From: Polyangiaceae bacterium
Lineage (GTDB): Bacteria > Myxococcota_A > Polyangia > Polyangiales > Polyangiaceae
Reading direction: 5' to 3'
DNA: 64,000 bases
NCBI GenBank assembly: GCA_020633205.1
Contig: JACKEB010000011.1
Coordinates: 843,501 to 907,500 of the forward strand
The position numbers and the translations under genes are program-made. Positions within the stretch are counted from its first letter, which is position 1. The number at the start of each line of letters is the position of its first letter. The notes under the pieces are model-generated. The model searched no databases. It worked only from the letters and a program-made list of their open reading frames with translations, and was not told where the DNA came from. Positions 23,828 through 32,925 of this stretch are shown here, piece after piece.

Positions 23828-24685
23828 TTAGGTGTCAAGTCTGTTTCCGTGCGGTCGACTGCGCTGGGCTTGCAGCAGATCGCGTTTCAAGAACGCGATC
23901 GCGGGATCGGCCACGCTGCGTGAGAACAGCAACCCGAAGTGCCCAAGGTGGGGTACCTCGATGTCTTCTCCTCCGCGCGCCGATAGGAACGAGGTGCTCT
24001 TCGGGTGCACCACGTTGTCGTGGCTCGAGTAGATGCTCAGCACCGGCACGCCTGCCTTGAGCGCCGCTTGTTCCTTGAGCAGTTCGGAGCCCGCCTTCAG
24101 GTCGCCGCCCGATGCGCCGAGGATCGGACCGCGAAACAACACTCCGGCGTGAGGCGAACCGATGGTGACGATGCGGCCGATGAGCTCAGGGCGCCGCGCG
24201 GCGAGATCCATCGCGACCAGGCCTCCAAGGCTATGACAAACCAGATCTACCTGTGGCGCGCCTGTTTCCTCGAGGACACGTTTGCAGAAGGTCTCGAGGC
24301 GCTGGGAGCTGTCGCGCACGCTGGACAGAAACGAATAGTTGATCCCAAAACAAGGCCCGAGGCCCGCGGCGGCGAGACGGCGCGCCAGCCAGATAAAATC
24401 CACGCGGTTTTGGCCGTAGCCGTGGACGCACACGATCGGACGCGGCGCTGGGGAGCCGGTGTGAGCCGAGGCTGGACCCAGACGCCGGCCGATCAGGAAG
24501 TAGAGTGGGAGCAGGGGCTGGACCCACAAGACGCACAGCCACTCGAAGAGCAGGCTCTTGAGGGAGTCCAGCGGGGAGCGCCGGTCCACGTGGGAGCCCA
24601 TCGCCCAGTAGCTGACGCGCAGGTAAAGCAGCGCACCTAGGGCAAAGGCCGCATAGCCGAAGACGATTGCCCAGAGCACTCGCAT
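23828..24685 (-). CDS. Membrane-anchored alpha/beta hydrolase (lipase-like)
   Basis: 285 residues. One or two N-terminal hydrophobic helices (VLWAIVFGYAAFALGALLYL and a later CVLWVQPLLPLYFLI) anchor an alpha/beta hydrolase domain. IVCVHGYGQNR is the oxyanion strand and CHSLGG holds the nucleophile. SSHDNVVHP supplies the acid, and HLGHFGLLF the catalytic His. TIGSPHAGVLF is typical of triacylglycerol lipase-like proteins. Probably acts on lipid or short acyl esters at the inner membrane. Start ATG 24685. Confidence 0.85.
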   Translation of the reverse strand: MRVLWAIVFGYAAFALGALLYLRVSYWAMGSHVDRRSPLDSLKSLLFEWLCVLWVQPLLPLYFLIGRRLGPASAHTGSPAPRPIVCVHGYGQNRVDFIWLARRLAAAGLGPCFGINYSFLSSVRDSSQRLETFCKRVLEETGAPQVDLVCHSLGGLVAMDLAARRPELIGRIVTIGSPHAGVLFRGPILGASGGDLKAGSELLKEQAALKAGVPVLSIYSSHDNVVHPKSTSFLSARGGEDIEVPHLGHFGLLFSRSVADPAIAFLKRDLLQAQRSRPHGNRLDT

Positions 24686-25104
24686 GGCGGCGCAGCCTGC
24701 CGCGCTTTTGCGGCGTTGACCCTAGAATTCTCCGCGTTTTCCGGGCTCACCTCCCCAGCGAGTGCCGCGTTGCGAAGTGCAGAATGCTTCCGGAATGTTT
24801 CGTCCGAGCCCGGGCGCGAGGCCGTGCTGCCCCGCCGCGGGCGCTGGTCGCAGAAACCTGCGTATTTCCGCGCTCCGGCGTGAGCACATCCGAAGCCGAC
24901 TCGCGTTGACGGCGGGGAGGGCCCTCGGCAAGCTGGCGATTCGATTGGGGAGTTCGTGGCGTGGCCGGTCTGGTTGCGCCTCAGGCGCGCGAATTGGGCC
25001 ATCAGCCTCGCGCCGGCGGGATGCCACCCCAACGTCACCCCGAGCCGATTAGTATCTTTCGCGGACTACAGCCCCTTCGAGCCGGGTTCACCTAAGGAGC
25101 CTCG
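24686..25104. other. Intergenic region between divergent genes
   Basis: 419 bases separate the lipase-like gene from the start of the PspA cluster. Frames here show no protein-like composition. A short palindrome (GCGCCT/AGGCGC, 24976-24988) is the only structure noticed. The last bases carry AAGGAG (25094-25099), the ribosome binding site of the next gene. It should hold the cluster promoter. Confidence 0.5.
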
Positions 25105-25722
25105 ATGTCATCTTGGAAGAAAATGAAGAACTTGTTCTGGCAGTCCGAGGGCGGAGAGGCGCCCCCGCCAGAGATCAACCCGGAGGAAATGTCCGACGAA
25201 GACTTCGCGGCGTTCCTGCAGGCTGATGAGTTCTCCGTGACCGACCAGCCTGTGGTTCAGGTCGGCAGCGTTCAGGTGACGACCGGTGCCAACGGTGTCG
25301 AGATCGACTTCCAGGATCAATACGACGAAGCCGGGATCCCGGACACCGACGAAGTTGAGCAGCTCGAGAAGTTCCTCTCCGGGCTGGATTCGTCGCTGCC
25401 ACAGACCTCGCGGCTCGCTGCGGCCCAGGCGTTCCTGGGTGCCATCGGCAAGAGCAAGGACGATGTGCTCCGGGACGCCGAGCGTAAGATCCGCACGGTA
25501 CACGGCATCCTGCAGGCCAAAGAGCACGAGGCTCATGGCGCTGTTCAGACCATTCAAGGCGAGATAGACCAGCTCAACGCGCAGATCGAAGAGCGCCGCC
25601 AGCGCATCCAGGCGATGCAGGCAGAGCTCGAAGGCGTGCGCCATTGTTGCCGTGTGGAAGAGGGGCGCCTGCAGGCTGCGCGCGTCTTCTTTGGTCACGT
25701 TCAAGCACCGGTTCAAGGCTGA
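25105..25722 (+). CDS. Coiled-coil protein at the head of the PspA cluster
   Basis: 205 residues, with AAGGAG six bases before ATG 25105. The N terminus MSSWKKMKNLFWQ is amphipathic and resembles the FVKGLFWQ stretch near the start of the adjacent PspA-like protein, suggesting a shared membrane-touching helix. An acidic middle (~15-105) includes QVGSVQVTTGANGVEIDF. Residues ~125-190 form a coiled coil (IQGEIDQLNAQIEERRQRIQ in the core). No family is recognised. It may be an adaptor or cofactor for the PspA filament, inferred from position and helix pattern. Confidence 0.8.
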   Translation: MSSWKKMKNLFWQSEGGEAPPPEINPEEMSDEDFAAFLQADEFSVTDQPVVQVGSVQVTTGANGVEIDFQDQYDEAGIPDTDEVEQLEKFLSGLDSSLPQTSRLAAAQAFLGAIGKSKDDVLRDAERKIRTVHGILQAKEHEAHGAVQTIQGEIDQLNAQIEERRQRIQAMQAELEGVRHCCRVEEGRLQAARVFFGHVQAPVQG

Positions 25723-25848
25723 ACCGAGAGGCGAACAGCGCGCCTCACCCCCCAAGAACCACGATCATCTTTTGGCTCGGTTCGCCGGGCAGGACCTCAG
25801 GGCTCGCGCTCCGAAATGGGCGCGACGGATAGAGAAAGTTAGAAACCG

Positions 25849-26595
25849 ATGAGTGTTGCAGGACGCTTCTGGAACTTCGTTAAGGGTCTCTTCTGGCAGG
25901 GACAACGCAGCCTCGAGCAGGCGAACCCCGAGGCCGTCTACATGATGGCCATCCAGAAGATGAAGGTGAACTACCAGGAGATGCACAGGGCGGTGGGCAA
26001 GCTCGCTGCCGAGCGCAATCGCCTGCGGGCCCTGATTCAAAACAAGACCTCGCAGCTCGCGGAAATCGAGCGCGACCTCGAAGGTGCGCTGGGTGAAGCC
26101 GAGGCGGGCAACCCGGAAGCCGCGGAGCTAGGTGAAGACCTGCTCAACGAGAAGGAAGCGCTCGAGGCCGAAATCGGTACCGTGCGGGAAGAACTCTCAC
26201 GCAGCGAGACCATGGTCACCGAGTACCTGAGCAAGCTCAGGGACCTCGAGAGCAAGACCAAGGCGATGGAGTCCAAGAAGGACGCGATGATCGCCAAGCT
26301 GCAGAGCGCCCAGGCGCGCAAGGCCTTCGGCGACATGATGAGCGGCATGAGCACCAGCGCCGAAGAAGCCGCGGTGGGAGACATCGACAAGTACATCGAA
26401 GGCGTTGCGGCTCAAGCTGACATCTCCGATGAGATGAGCGGTGCGACCCGCGAGTCCAAGCGCAAGGCGCTGAGGAACGCGGCTCGAGAGCGTGCGAGCA
26501 AGAGCAAGTTCCAGGAGATGCTCGAGGCGCGCAAAGCATCGGCGGGCGGCGGTCCTGGCGGAGCCAAGCAAACCGAGAAGGGCGGGATCGGCTGA
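25849..26595 (+). CDS. pspA: PspA/IM30 (ESCRT-III-superfamily) protein
   Basis: 248 residues. The N-terminal amphipathic helix (MSVAGRFWNFVKGLFWQGQ) is followed by long alpha-helical hairpin sequence with dense heptads (AIQKMKVNYQEMHRAVGKLA; ALEAEIGTVREELSRSETM), as in PspA/Vipp1. These proteins assemble into membrane-bound helical filaments and belong to the ESCRT-III fold. The C-terminal tail is Gly/Lys-rich (GGGPGGAKQTEKGG), longer than in E. coli PspA. The stop TGA overlaps the next ATG (TGATG), coupling it to the substrate-binding/OmpA protein. Likely role: envelope repair or membrane remodelling. Confidence 0.85.
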   Translation: MSVAGRFWNFVKGLFWQGQRSLEQANPEAVYMMAIQKMKVNYQEMHRAVGKLAAERNRLRALIQNKTSQLAEIERDLEGALGEAEAGNPEAAELGEDLLNEKEALEAEIGTVREELSRSETMVTEYLSKLRDLESKTKAMESKKDAMIAKLQSAQARKAFGDMMSGMSTSAEEAAVGDIDKYIEGVAAQADISDEMSGATRESKRKALRNAARERASKSKFQEMLEARKASAGGGPGGAKQTEKGGIG

Positions 26596-28211
26596 TGGCT
26601 GCTGGCAAACCAGGTCCCGCGCTCACCGTCGGCATCCCGCTGGTGATCCTCGCGGCAGGTGGCTACTTCGGTTACACGAAGTTCATCAAACCGGCGATGG
26701 AGGAGAAAGACTCCAAGGCCAAGGAAGAAAAGCTCGGCAAGTCGACGTCGCTGTCCGGCAAGCAATACGGCACGATGATCAAGATGGCTGGCGACCCGTG
26801 GTCGGGCTACAGCACTTTCCGTAAGGAACCGCAGCTCGAGCAGGAGCTGGCGAAGAGCGACATCGGCGTCGCCTACTTCGACGACGAGAAGTACTACGAT
26901 CAGAACGAGCGCATGAAGGCGCTCGCAGCCGGCGATCTCGATGTGGTGCTGACCACCGTGGATGCGTTCCTGCAGCACGGCGCCAAGCACAAGAAAGACG
27001 GCCTGTATCCCGGCGTCATCATCTGGGGCATCGACGAGAGCAACGGCGGCGACGCCATCTTCCTGTCCAAGGACAAGAAGAGCTTCGACGACGTGAAGCC
27101 CAGCGATAAAGTCTGCTACTCCGCCGGCACGCCCAGCGAGCACTTGTGGGACTTTGCGAGCCTCTCCTTCACCGCCCTCGAGAACGTGAAGGCAGATCCA
27201 GGCGTCGTCGCAAAGGACTGCTGGGAGAAGCTCAAGAAGGGCGAGGTGCAGGTTGCCGTGTTGTGGCAGCCGTTCACCGCCATCGCCGAGAAGGAGGGCT
27301 ACCCGAAGGTCTTCGCCACGGGTGGTCAGGCGGATGACGTGATCGTCGACGTCGCGGTCGCCAATCGCGACTACGTGATCAAGAACAAGGGCGCGATCGA
27401 GAAGCTGACCCAGGCCTATTTCAAGGTGATTGACGGCTACATCAAAGATCCTGCCGCCCACGGTAAGTTCATCACGGCGGACTGCGGCCCGGACTGCAAC
27501 GGCGATCAGGGCTTGGGCACCGCGGTGCTCAAGGGCATCGACTTCCTCGACTACCAGGAGAACATGTGTCTCTGGTGGGGCCAGTGCGGAAAGCCTGCAA
27601 AGATGGTGGATCGCATCTCACGCACGGGGCGCTTGCTGCAAGCGAAGAACAAGCTCTCTGCGGCGGACATGCCGAAGCCGGCGGATGTGCTGAACGACTC
27701 CTTCTTGCTCACCATCAAATCCGCAATGGATATGAAGGCGAAGCTCGCGGCCGAAGTGGCTGGCAAGGACTCGAAAGAGGCCGAGGCCAAGCTCCAGGCT
27801 AGCGAGAAGGAGTACACCTACGCTGCGGACAAGACGAAGGACGACACCTCCTCGACCATCGGCACGCTCAATCTGCCGAGCATCTACTTCCAGGAGGGCA
27901 AGTCCGCTCTCGATCCCAACGCCGAGAGCGTCGTGGACGGCATCGGTGACAAGCTGAAGAGCTTCCCGGCGCTGTGCGTCCACGTCTGGGGTCACACCAA
28001 CAGCGTGGGCAACGCGACCTCGAACAAGGCGCTCAGCGAGCAGCGCGCCAAGTCGATCGTCGCCTACCTGCAGAAGAAAGACGCGTCTTCGTTCCCGGCC
28101 TCGCGCTTCGATGTGCGCGGCTTTGGCTCGGAGAAGCCCTTGATGAAGGATGGCGTGGAGGACAAGAACGCCAGCCGACGCACGGAGTTCAAGCTCTTCA
28201 ACTGCAACTGA
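26595..28211 (+). CDS. Substrate-binding-protein/OmpA fusion
   Basis: 538 residues from ATG 26595, overlapping the pspA stop. A membrane anchor (~8-28, LTVGIPLVILAAGGYFGYT) is followed by a type II periplasmic-binding domain of the NMT1/TauA style (about 45-370; GDLDVVLTTVDAFLQHGA, KVCYSAGTPSEHL). A C-terminal OmpA peptidoglycan-binding domain follows (~425-538; NKALSEQRAKSIVAYL, RGFGSEKP, NASRRTEF). It should bind a small ligand in the periplasm while gripping peptidoglycan and the inner membrane. No ABC permease or ATPase is nearby, so sensing rather than uptake is likely. Confidence 0.88.
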   Translation: MAAGKPGPALTVGIPLVILAAGGYFGYTKFIKPAMEEKDSKAKEEKLGKSTSLSGKQYGTMIKMAGDPWSGYSTFRKEPQLEQELAKSDIGVAYFDDEKYYDQNERMKALAAGDLDVVLTTVDAFLQHGAKHKKDGLYPGVIIWGIDESNGGDAIFLSKDKKSFDDVKPSDKVCYSAGTPSEHLWDFASLSFTALENVKADPGVVAKDCWEKLKKGEVQVAVLWQPFTAIAEKEGYPKVFATGGQADDVIVDVAVANRDYVIKNKGAIEKLTQAYFKVIDGYIKDPAAHGKFITADCGPDCNGDQGLGTAVLKGIDFLDYQENMCLWWGQCGKPAKMVDRISRTGRLLQAKNKLSAADMPKPADVLNDSFLLTIKSAMDMKAKLAAEVAGKDSKEAEAKLQASEKEYTYAADKTKDDTSSTIGTLNLPSIYFQEGKSALDPNAESVVDGIGDKLKSFPALCVHVWGHTNSVGNATSNKALSEQRAKSIVAYLQKKDASSFPASRFDVRGFGSEKPLMKDGVEDKNASRRTEFKLFNCN

Positions 28212-28222
28212 GCTGGCCCGGG

Positions 28223-28256
28223 CCAAGCCTCGCGTCGATCGCGGGGCTTGGCTTTT
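28223..28256 (+). terminator. Hairpin with T-run inside the PspA cluster
   Basis: CCAAGCC.CGCG pairs with CGCG.GGCTTGG (28223-28251), followed by CTTTTGTTG. It sits 12 bases after the substrate-binding/OmpA stop and 35 bases before the next start. It may terminate or attenuate transcription between the first three and last six genes of the cluster. Confidence 0.75.
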
Positions 28257-28285
28257 GTTGGCTCTGCAGTAGATCGAACGAAAAC

Positions 28286-29164
28286 GTGGCTCCCGTCACT
28301 CCGCTACCCACCTGGAAAGATCGACTCAAGGCGTGCTTTAGCTGGCGCCATCGGTTTCTCCACGTCTTCGGTGTGCCGGCGGCGGCGGGAGCAGCGGCTG
28401 CTGTTGCGACGAGCGCGATGCTCACGCCGGACGCGGCGCCTGGGCTTGGCATGCTGGTGATGGGCGTGGGGACGGCGCTCTACGGCTACTTCGTCACCTC
28501 TGGTTTCGACAAGAAGCTGAACCAACAGCTGATCGACGAAGCCAAGGAGCAAGGCGTCGCGAGCGAGTTTCAGGAGCTGCAGAACGCGGTCTACAACGCG
28601 GAGCCCGCGCTGCGCCCCGTACTCGAGCGCATCCTCTACTACTACAACAACATCGAATCGGTTTACGCCGACGGCGCGAGCGACACCGTCGAGGCAGTGC
28701 TCGAGAGCTCGCGAGACGACATCAAGGGCCTGCGGGATCGAGCCCTTGGCCTGGTGAACCTGCACCGGCGGCTTTCGGCGGTGATCGCCCAGAGCGACGT
28801 GGGTTACCTCAAGAATGAGCTGGCCCGCATGGAGCGCGAGATGGCGCGCACGCCAGAAGGCCCCGTGCGGGACGCGCTGGTCGCGGCTCACGAGTCGACG
28901 GAGCGTACGCTCAAGCAGTGGACCCAGGCTCTCGAGAAGCAGCACCAGATCCGCAGCGTGCTCACCGTCATCGAGTCGAACTTGCAGGAGTTCAAGCTCG
29001 CGATGGAGCTGCGCAAGGCGGACGCGGCGATGGGCGCGAATCAGGGCCACAACGTGGGCGAGCTGCAGCAGCGCTTGATCGCGGCTGGCCGCGCTTGTGA
29101 TGAGTTGGTTGGGCGCACCAGCATCATGGGAGAGCGCCGAAATCGGCGCATCTCGAGCTACTGA
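28286..29164 (+). CDS. Membrane hairpin plus helical-domain protein
   Basis: 292 residues from GTG 28286; the long in-frame extension upstream overlaps the previous gene and is rejected. Two adjacent hydrophobic segments (FGVPAAAGAAAAVATSAML and GLGMLVMGVGTALYGYFV, ~20-70) form a membrane hairpin. The remaining ~220 residues are nearly all helical with heptad patterning (QSDVGYLKNELARMEREMAR, EKQHQIRSVLTVIESNLQEF). No family match is known to me. Its long helices beside pspA and a AAA+ ATPase suggest a membrane receptor or platform for the filament system; inference only. Confidence 0.8.
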   Translation: MAPVTPLPTWKDRLKACFSWRHRFLHVFGVPAAAGAAAAVATSAMLTPDAAPGLGMLVMGVGTALYGYFVTSGFDKKLNQQLIDEAKEQGVASEFQELQNAVYNAEPALRPVLERILYYYNNIESVYADGASDTVEAVLESSRDDIKGLRDRALGLVNLHRRLSAVIAQSDVGYLKNELARMEREMARTPEGPVRDALVAAHESTERTLKQWTQALEKQHQIRSVLTVIESNLQEFKLAMELRKADAAMGANQGHNVGELQQRLIAAGRACDELVGRTSIMGERRNRRISSY

Positions 29165-29218
29165 GGTCTAGTTTATTTGCGCTAGTTTGGCGCATGCGTG
29201 AGGGAGTGTCGGGGGAGC

Positions 29219-31012
29219 ATGAGCGAGAGCGAGCAGTACTTGCCCTGGGCCGAAGAGTTTCGCGAGGCCTACAACCGCCGTGAGTCTGCGATGTTCGTGC
29301 TCCACGACAACATCGAAGACGTGTTCCCGCTCGAGGGTGACTACGTTTCCCTGCGGACCTATCTCGAGGCGATGCTCAAGCGTGGCGACTACATCGCCAT
29401 CAACTACGATGTCTCTCGGGGCATGCGCTTCGTCGATGACAAAGAGGCGCAGCAGTTCTTGCAGCTTGCCAATCAGAATCGCAGCGGCAAAGAGCGCATC
29501 ATCCAGAGCATCTACGATTTCCCTCGGGAACCGACCAAGGCGCTTGCCTTCATCGAGGCGTTCATCGTCGGCATCGAGGCGAGCAAGCGCCCGGTGGCGG
29601 TGATCCTCGAGTACGCCGAGCACGTCGCGCCGAACGGCGACCCCCAGCACATGAGTGAAGGCGACCGTATCAACGCGGTCACCTTGCAGCGCTTTGCGCG
29701 GCTCTTCTACGAGCGCTTGCAGCAGCCCGACGCGCGAGACGCCGTGTGTTTCTTGATCACGCCGAACCTGCATTCGATGCACCCGGATATCGTGCGCCAA
29801 GAGGTGGTGCACGAGATCAGCGTGCCGCGTCCGGACGAAGAAGCGCGCCGCCGCTACATCAAATGGCAGCAGGCGAAGTTCGTGGTGGAGGGCAAGCCGC
29901 CCGTGACCATGGATGTGAGCGAAGAGGGCTTGGTGGAGCAGACCGCCGGGCTCACGCTGACGGGCATTCGTCACTTGTTCTGGCGCGCGATGCACTCCGA
30001 AGAGCGCAAGCTCTCCTCCAGCTTCGTGATGGAGCGCAAGCGTGAGCTGATCGAGCGCGACAGCCGTGGCATGCTGGAAATCATGATGCCCAAGCATGGC
30101 ATGAACGCCGTGGGTGGCAACGACGCCATCAAGGATTTCTTTATCCGTACGGCAAAGGATTTGGCGATTGGCATTGATGACGTGCCCGTCGGCGTGGTGT
30201 GCCCCGGGCCAAACGGCGTCGGCAAGACCTTCATCGCCAAAGCCTTCGCGCGAGACAGCGGGCTCAACTGCGTGTCGCTGAAGAACTTCCGCGGCATGTA
30301 CGTCGGTCAGACCGAGAGCAACCTGGACATCATCTTCAGCATCCTGAAGTCGATGACGCCGAACATCGTGATCATCGACGAAGCCGACAAGATGCTGGGC
30401 AACGAGCAGTCTTCGCCTGGCAACAAGGTCGACGAGCGCGTGTTCGGCGCCTTCACCGCCTTCATGGGCGATCCGGAGTACCGCGGGCGCATCTTCTGGC
30501 TGTTGCTCACCGCGCGCCCCTTCAATCTCGCGCCGGACACGGGCCGCCCCGGACGCGTGGAAGAGCACGTCCCGATCCTCGCGCCGGAGACGCCCGAAGA
30601 AAAACTCGCGGTGCTGAACGCCATCTGTAGGAGCCGCAAGATCCGCCTGGATGAGGAAGGCAACGAGCCAAGCTCGGAGTCCCTCGACAAGGTGTTCGAG
30701 GCGCTTGGCTTCGTGACGCCGGCTGCCCTCGAGCTGATCTGCAATCGCGCCCGACGCGCCGCGCGCCAGGCGGGCGTGGAGCCTGACGACAAGGGCTTGC
30801 TCCCGGTGCCGATCACGACCTTCGAGCACCAAGCGCGCTGTTACGTTCCGGAAGGCAACCAGACGAAGCTCCTGCTGCAGACCATCGAGGCCGTGCTCTA
30901 CACGAACCACCTCGAGTACTTGCCGGAGCCCTGGCGCTCGCGGCTGCGCGATGACGCTGCTGGTTTGAGTCGCGAACGGGAAGAGTTGCAGCGCCTCGTC
31001 GGCTATGCCTGA
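29219..31012 (+). CDS. Classical-type AAA+ ATPase with degenerate N-terminal AAA-like half
   Basis: 597 residues from ATG 29219, preceded by GGGGGAG. The C-terminal AAA+ module has Walker A GPNGVGKT (near residue 329), Walker B IVIIDEAD (~383), sensor-1 WLLLTARP (~427) and an arginine-finger/SRH stretch GRPGRVEE (~442). That is the layout of classical AAA proteins such as Vps4 and FtsH-type unfoldases. The N-terminal ~270 residues hold VAVILEYAEHV and CFLITPNLH, which look like decayed Walker B and sensor-1, so it may be a pseudo-AAA domain. It probably remodels or disassembles the PspA-like polymer, by analogy with Vps4 and ESCRT-III. Confidence 0.88.
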   Translation: MSESEQYLPWAEEFREAYNRRESAMFVLHDNIEDVFPLEGDYVSLRTYLEAMLKRGDYIAINYDVSRGMRFVDDKEAQQFLQLANQNRSGKERIIQSIYDFPREPTKALAFIEAFIVGIEASKRPVAVILEYAEHVAPNGDPQHMSEGDRINAVTLQRFARLFYERLQQPDARDAVCFLITPNLHSMHPDIVRQEVVHEISVPRPDEEARRRYIKWQQAKFVVEGKPPVTMDVSEEGLVEQTAGLTLTGIRHLFWRAMHSEERKLSSSFVMERKRELIERDSRGMLEIMMPKHGMNAVGGNDAIKDFFIRTAKDLAIGIDDVPVGVVCPGPNGVGKTFIAKAFARDSGLNCVSLKNFRGMYVGQTESNLDIIFSILKSMTPNIVIIDEADKMLGNEQSSPGNKVDERVFGAFTAFMGDPEYRGRIFWLLLTARPFNLAPDTGRPGRVEEHVPILAPETPEEKLAVLNAICRSRKIRLDEEGNEPSSESLDKVFEALGFVTPAALELICNRARRAARQAGVEPDDKGLLPVPITTFEHQARCYVPEGNQTKLLLQTIEAVLYTNHLEYLPEPWRSRLRDDAAGLSREREELQRLVGYA

Positions 31013-31087
31013 GTGACGCACGGCCTGCTCGAGCTTCAGGCGGGTTTGGGGGTGAGGAGCGCCGCCTAGAAACCTTACGGAAACGCG

Positions 31088-32881
31088 ATGACGATTCTCA
31101 GCCGACAACACGCCCTTAGCCCCTTCTTGCCAGACGCTTGGGCCCCCGCCCTGGAAGCGCTGGCACGCATCCAAAAGCTCACTGAAGAGGAGACAGGACT
31201 CAGCGCCCGTCAGACCGAAGCACGCGCGCTCTACGCAAAGCTCCTCGAGCAAGCTTGGGCCTACCGGGAGCCGATCCCGGAGTCCCTGTCCGTCGAAGCA
31301 CCGAATTTTCGGCGCTGGTTCTCCGAGGCGGTGCTGCTCTGGATGCGTTACGCGGAGACCAGCTCTGCGCCCTTGGTCGACACCGCTGGCACGCGCACCT
31401 TGGCGAAGTTCCCTGTCGACTTTCCAGTGGACGCGGGAGCGCGCGCGGCGATGCGTCGCGCGGTGCAAGGGGCATTTGGCTGGAGCGACGCTGAGATGCG
31501 GGAGCTCGAGGCAAAGGTCGCGCACCTGACGAGCAACCTGGACATCAAGCTGAAGATCACCGCTTGCGTGACGCAGTTCCTCGAGGAACAGAAATCTGGT
31601 TCCCGAGACCCACGTCTGGTGCTGATGGATGTGCTCTACGGCGAGCTGCCTTGGCGCGTCGGGGACATCGACTGGGTCATCACGGGCACCAGCATCTTCC
31701 CTTGCGTGCCGCGCAAGAAGGACCAGCTCTTGAAGGACGACTGGGACGAGCGCAGCGCGGAAGAGCAAGCGGTGATCGGCGCCTTCATGGTCAAGCTCCG
31801 CAAGGCCAACACAGCGAACACCTTGCGCTTCCCCGCGTTCGGCCTGGCACCCAATCGACCTGCGGAGCCGCTCTGGGGCCGCTTGGTTGCGGCCTGTGGC
31901 GTGAGCGAAGAGGTGTTGCTCGAGACCCTCGAGACGATGGTGATGATCGTGCCGACGCACCAGGTCGACCAGTACGTGGTACACGACTCCTGGGGCCATA
32001 CTTGGCAAGAAGCGCTGAGTGAGTTCGAGTGGGAGTACGCGCGGGTGCTCGAGCTGGCGGACGACTTGACTCCTGACGCCGGACCGGCTTTCGGTGGTGA
32101 CGTGGCGACCCTCGGCTCATGTTTGCGTGTGGAAAATGATGCGCTGGAGGTCGACGAAGCGGCGCTGCTCGAAATTGCGAAGCAAGACGTGCTCGGGCGG
32201 TTCGGCGTCGCGACGAGCATCGCCCTGAGCGAGATGTTGGCGGACTTCATGGAGTCGAAGTTTGCGCGCCTGGTACCTGACGAGGCGTTGCCCACGTCGT
32301 CGTTGATCGACGTGGCGCACTTGAAGATCGACCTATCGCTCTCGGACATTGGGCGGCAGATCAAGCGCCTCGCGAAGCCGTATCGGCGCCTCGCGACGGA
32401 GCCTGAGGCACAGCAGCAGTTCGCGGACGCGCTCATCGCAGACGGGTTTCCCACGGCGCTCGCGCTTTCGGCGGCCCAGCGCGTGGGCGTGACTTTGTGG
32501 CAGGCGTTGGAGCCCCTACTGAGCAGCGAGCTCTCACCGACGCAGGTTGGCTGGACGGCGAACCTCACCCCCAAACCCGACGCCGCATCGGGTTCATCGG
32601 GCAACGCCGTGGCGACAGTGGGCGCGGAGACGGTGCCTTCCACCTTGTACCGACGCGCCATGCTGCAGCTGACGCTGATCGCCGCAGAGCTCGAGAATGG
32701 TCTGGAGGGCCAGGGCGGTGACTGGCGCGACCCGGGTAGCTCCCCGGATTTGTTCTTGATCGCCATCACCCATCTGTACGAGCAGGATCGGCTCGTGAAC
32801 TTTTGGCACATGGATCAGGTGATGCGGGTCGCCTTCGCACCGGCTGCGGAGCGGCTGCGCATCGCGCTCAATGCCGCGTGA
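31088..32881 (+). CDS. Unrecognised 597-residue protein with HDxWGH motif
   Basis: 597 residues from ATG 31088. Largely helical, with no signal peptide or membrane helix. Near residue 299 is VHDSWGHTWQEALSEFEWEY, whose His299, Asp300, His304 and Glu308 could bind a metal ion. Residues ~500-525 are a low-complexity linker (TPKPDAASGSSGNAVATVG) that coincides with a copy of a recurring G-rich DNA motif. I know no family for it. It sits between the AAA+ ATPase and a TerB-like gene, so it is probably a cytosolic member of the same machine. Confidence 0.8.
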   Translation: MTILSRQHALSPFLPDAWAPALEALARIQKLTEEETGLSARQTEARALYAKLLEQAWAYREPIPESLSVEAPNFRRWFSEAVLLWMRYAETSSAPLVDTAGTRTLAKFPVDFPVDAGARAAMRRAVQGAFGWSDAEMRELEAKVAHLTSNLDIKLKITACVTQFLEEQKSGSRDPRLVLMDVLYGELPWRVGDIDWVITGTSIFPCVPRKKDQLLKDDWDERSAEEQAVIGAFMVKLRKANTANTLRFPAFGLAPNRPAEPLWGRLVAACGVSEEVLLETLETMVMIVPTHQVDQYVVHDSWGHTWQEALSEFEWEYARVLELADDLTPDAGPAFGGDVATLGSCLRVENDALEVDEAALLEIAKQDVLGRFGVATSIALSEMLADFMESKFARLVPDEALPTSSLIDVAHLKIDLSLSDIGRQIKRLAKPYRRLATEPEAQQQFADALIADGFPTALALSAAQRVGVTLWQALEPLLSSELSPTQVGWTANLTPKPDAASGSSGNAVATVGAETVPSTLYRRAMLQLTLIAAELENGLEGQGGDWRDPGSSPDLFLIAITHLYEQDRLVNFWHMDQVMRVAFAPAAERLRIALNAA

Positions 32882-32925
32882 AAGCAGCTGTTCAAAGCGG
32901 CCGCCTGGCACTGTAGGATGCCCGT

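Noticed and set aside
24686..25104. Frames in the intergenic region read as genes
   Set aside because: Short, Arg/Ala-rich, no start-site support and no resemblance to any family.
27974..28285. N-terminal extension of the membrane hairpin gene
   Set aside because: It overlaps the SBP-OmpA gene in another frame and is not protein-like. GTG 28286 begins the real gene.
29168..32008. 946-codon minus-strand open frame antisense to the AAA+ and HDxWGH genes
   Set aside because: Its product has no family pattern and is His/Arg/Val-rich, as expected of the reverse complement of high-GC coding sequence. The plus-strand genes have clear motifs in the same place.
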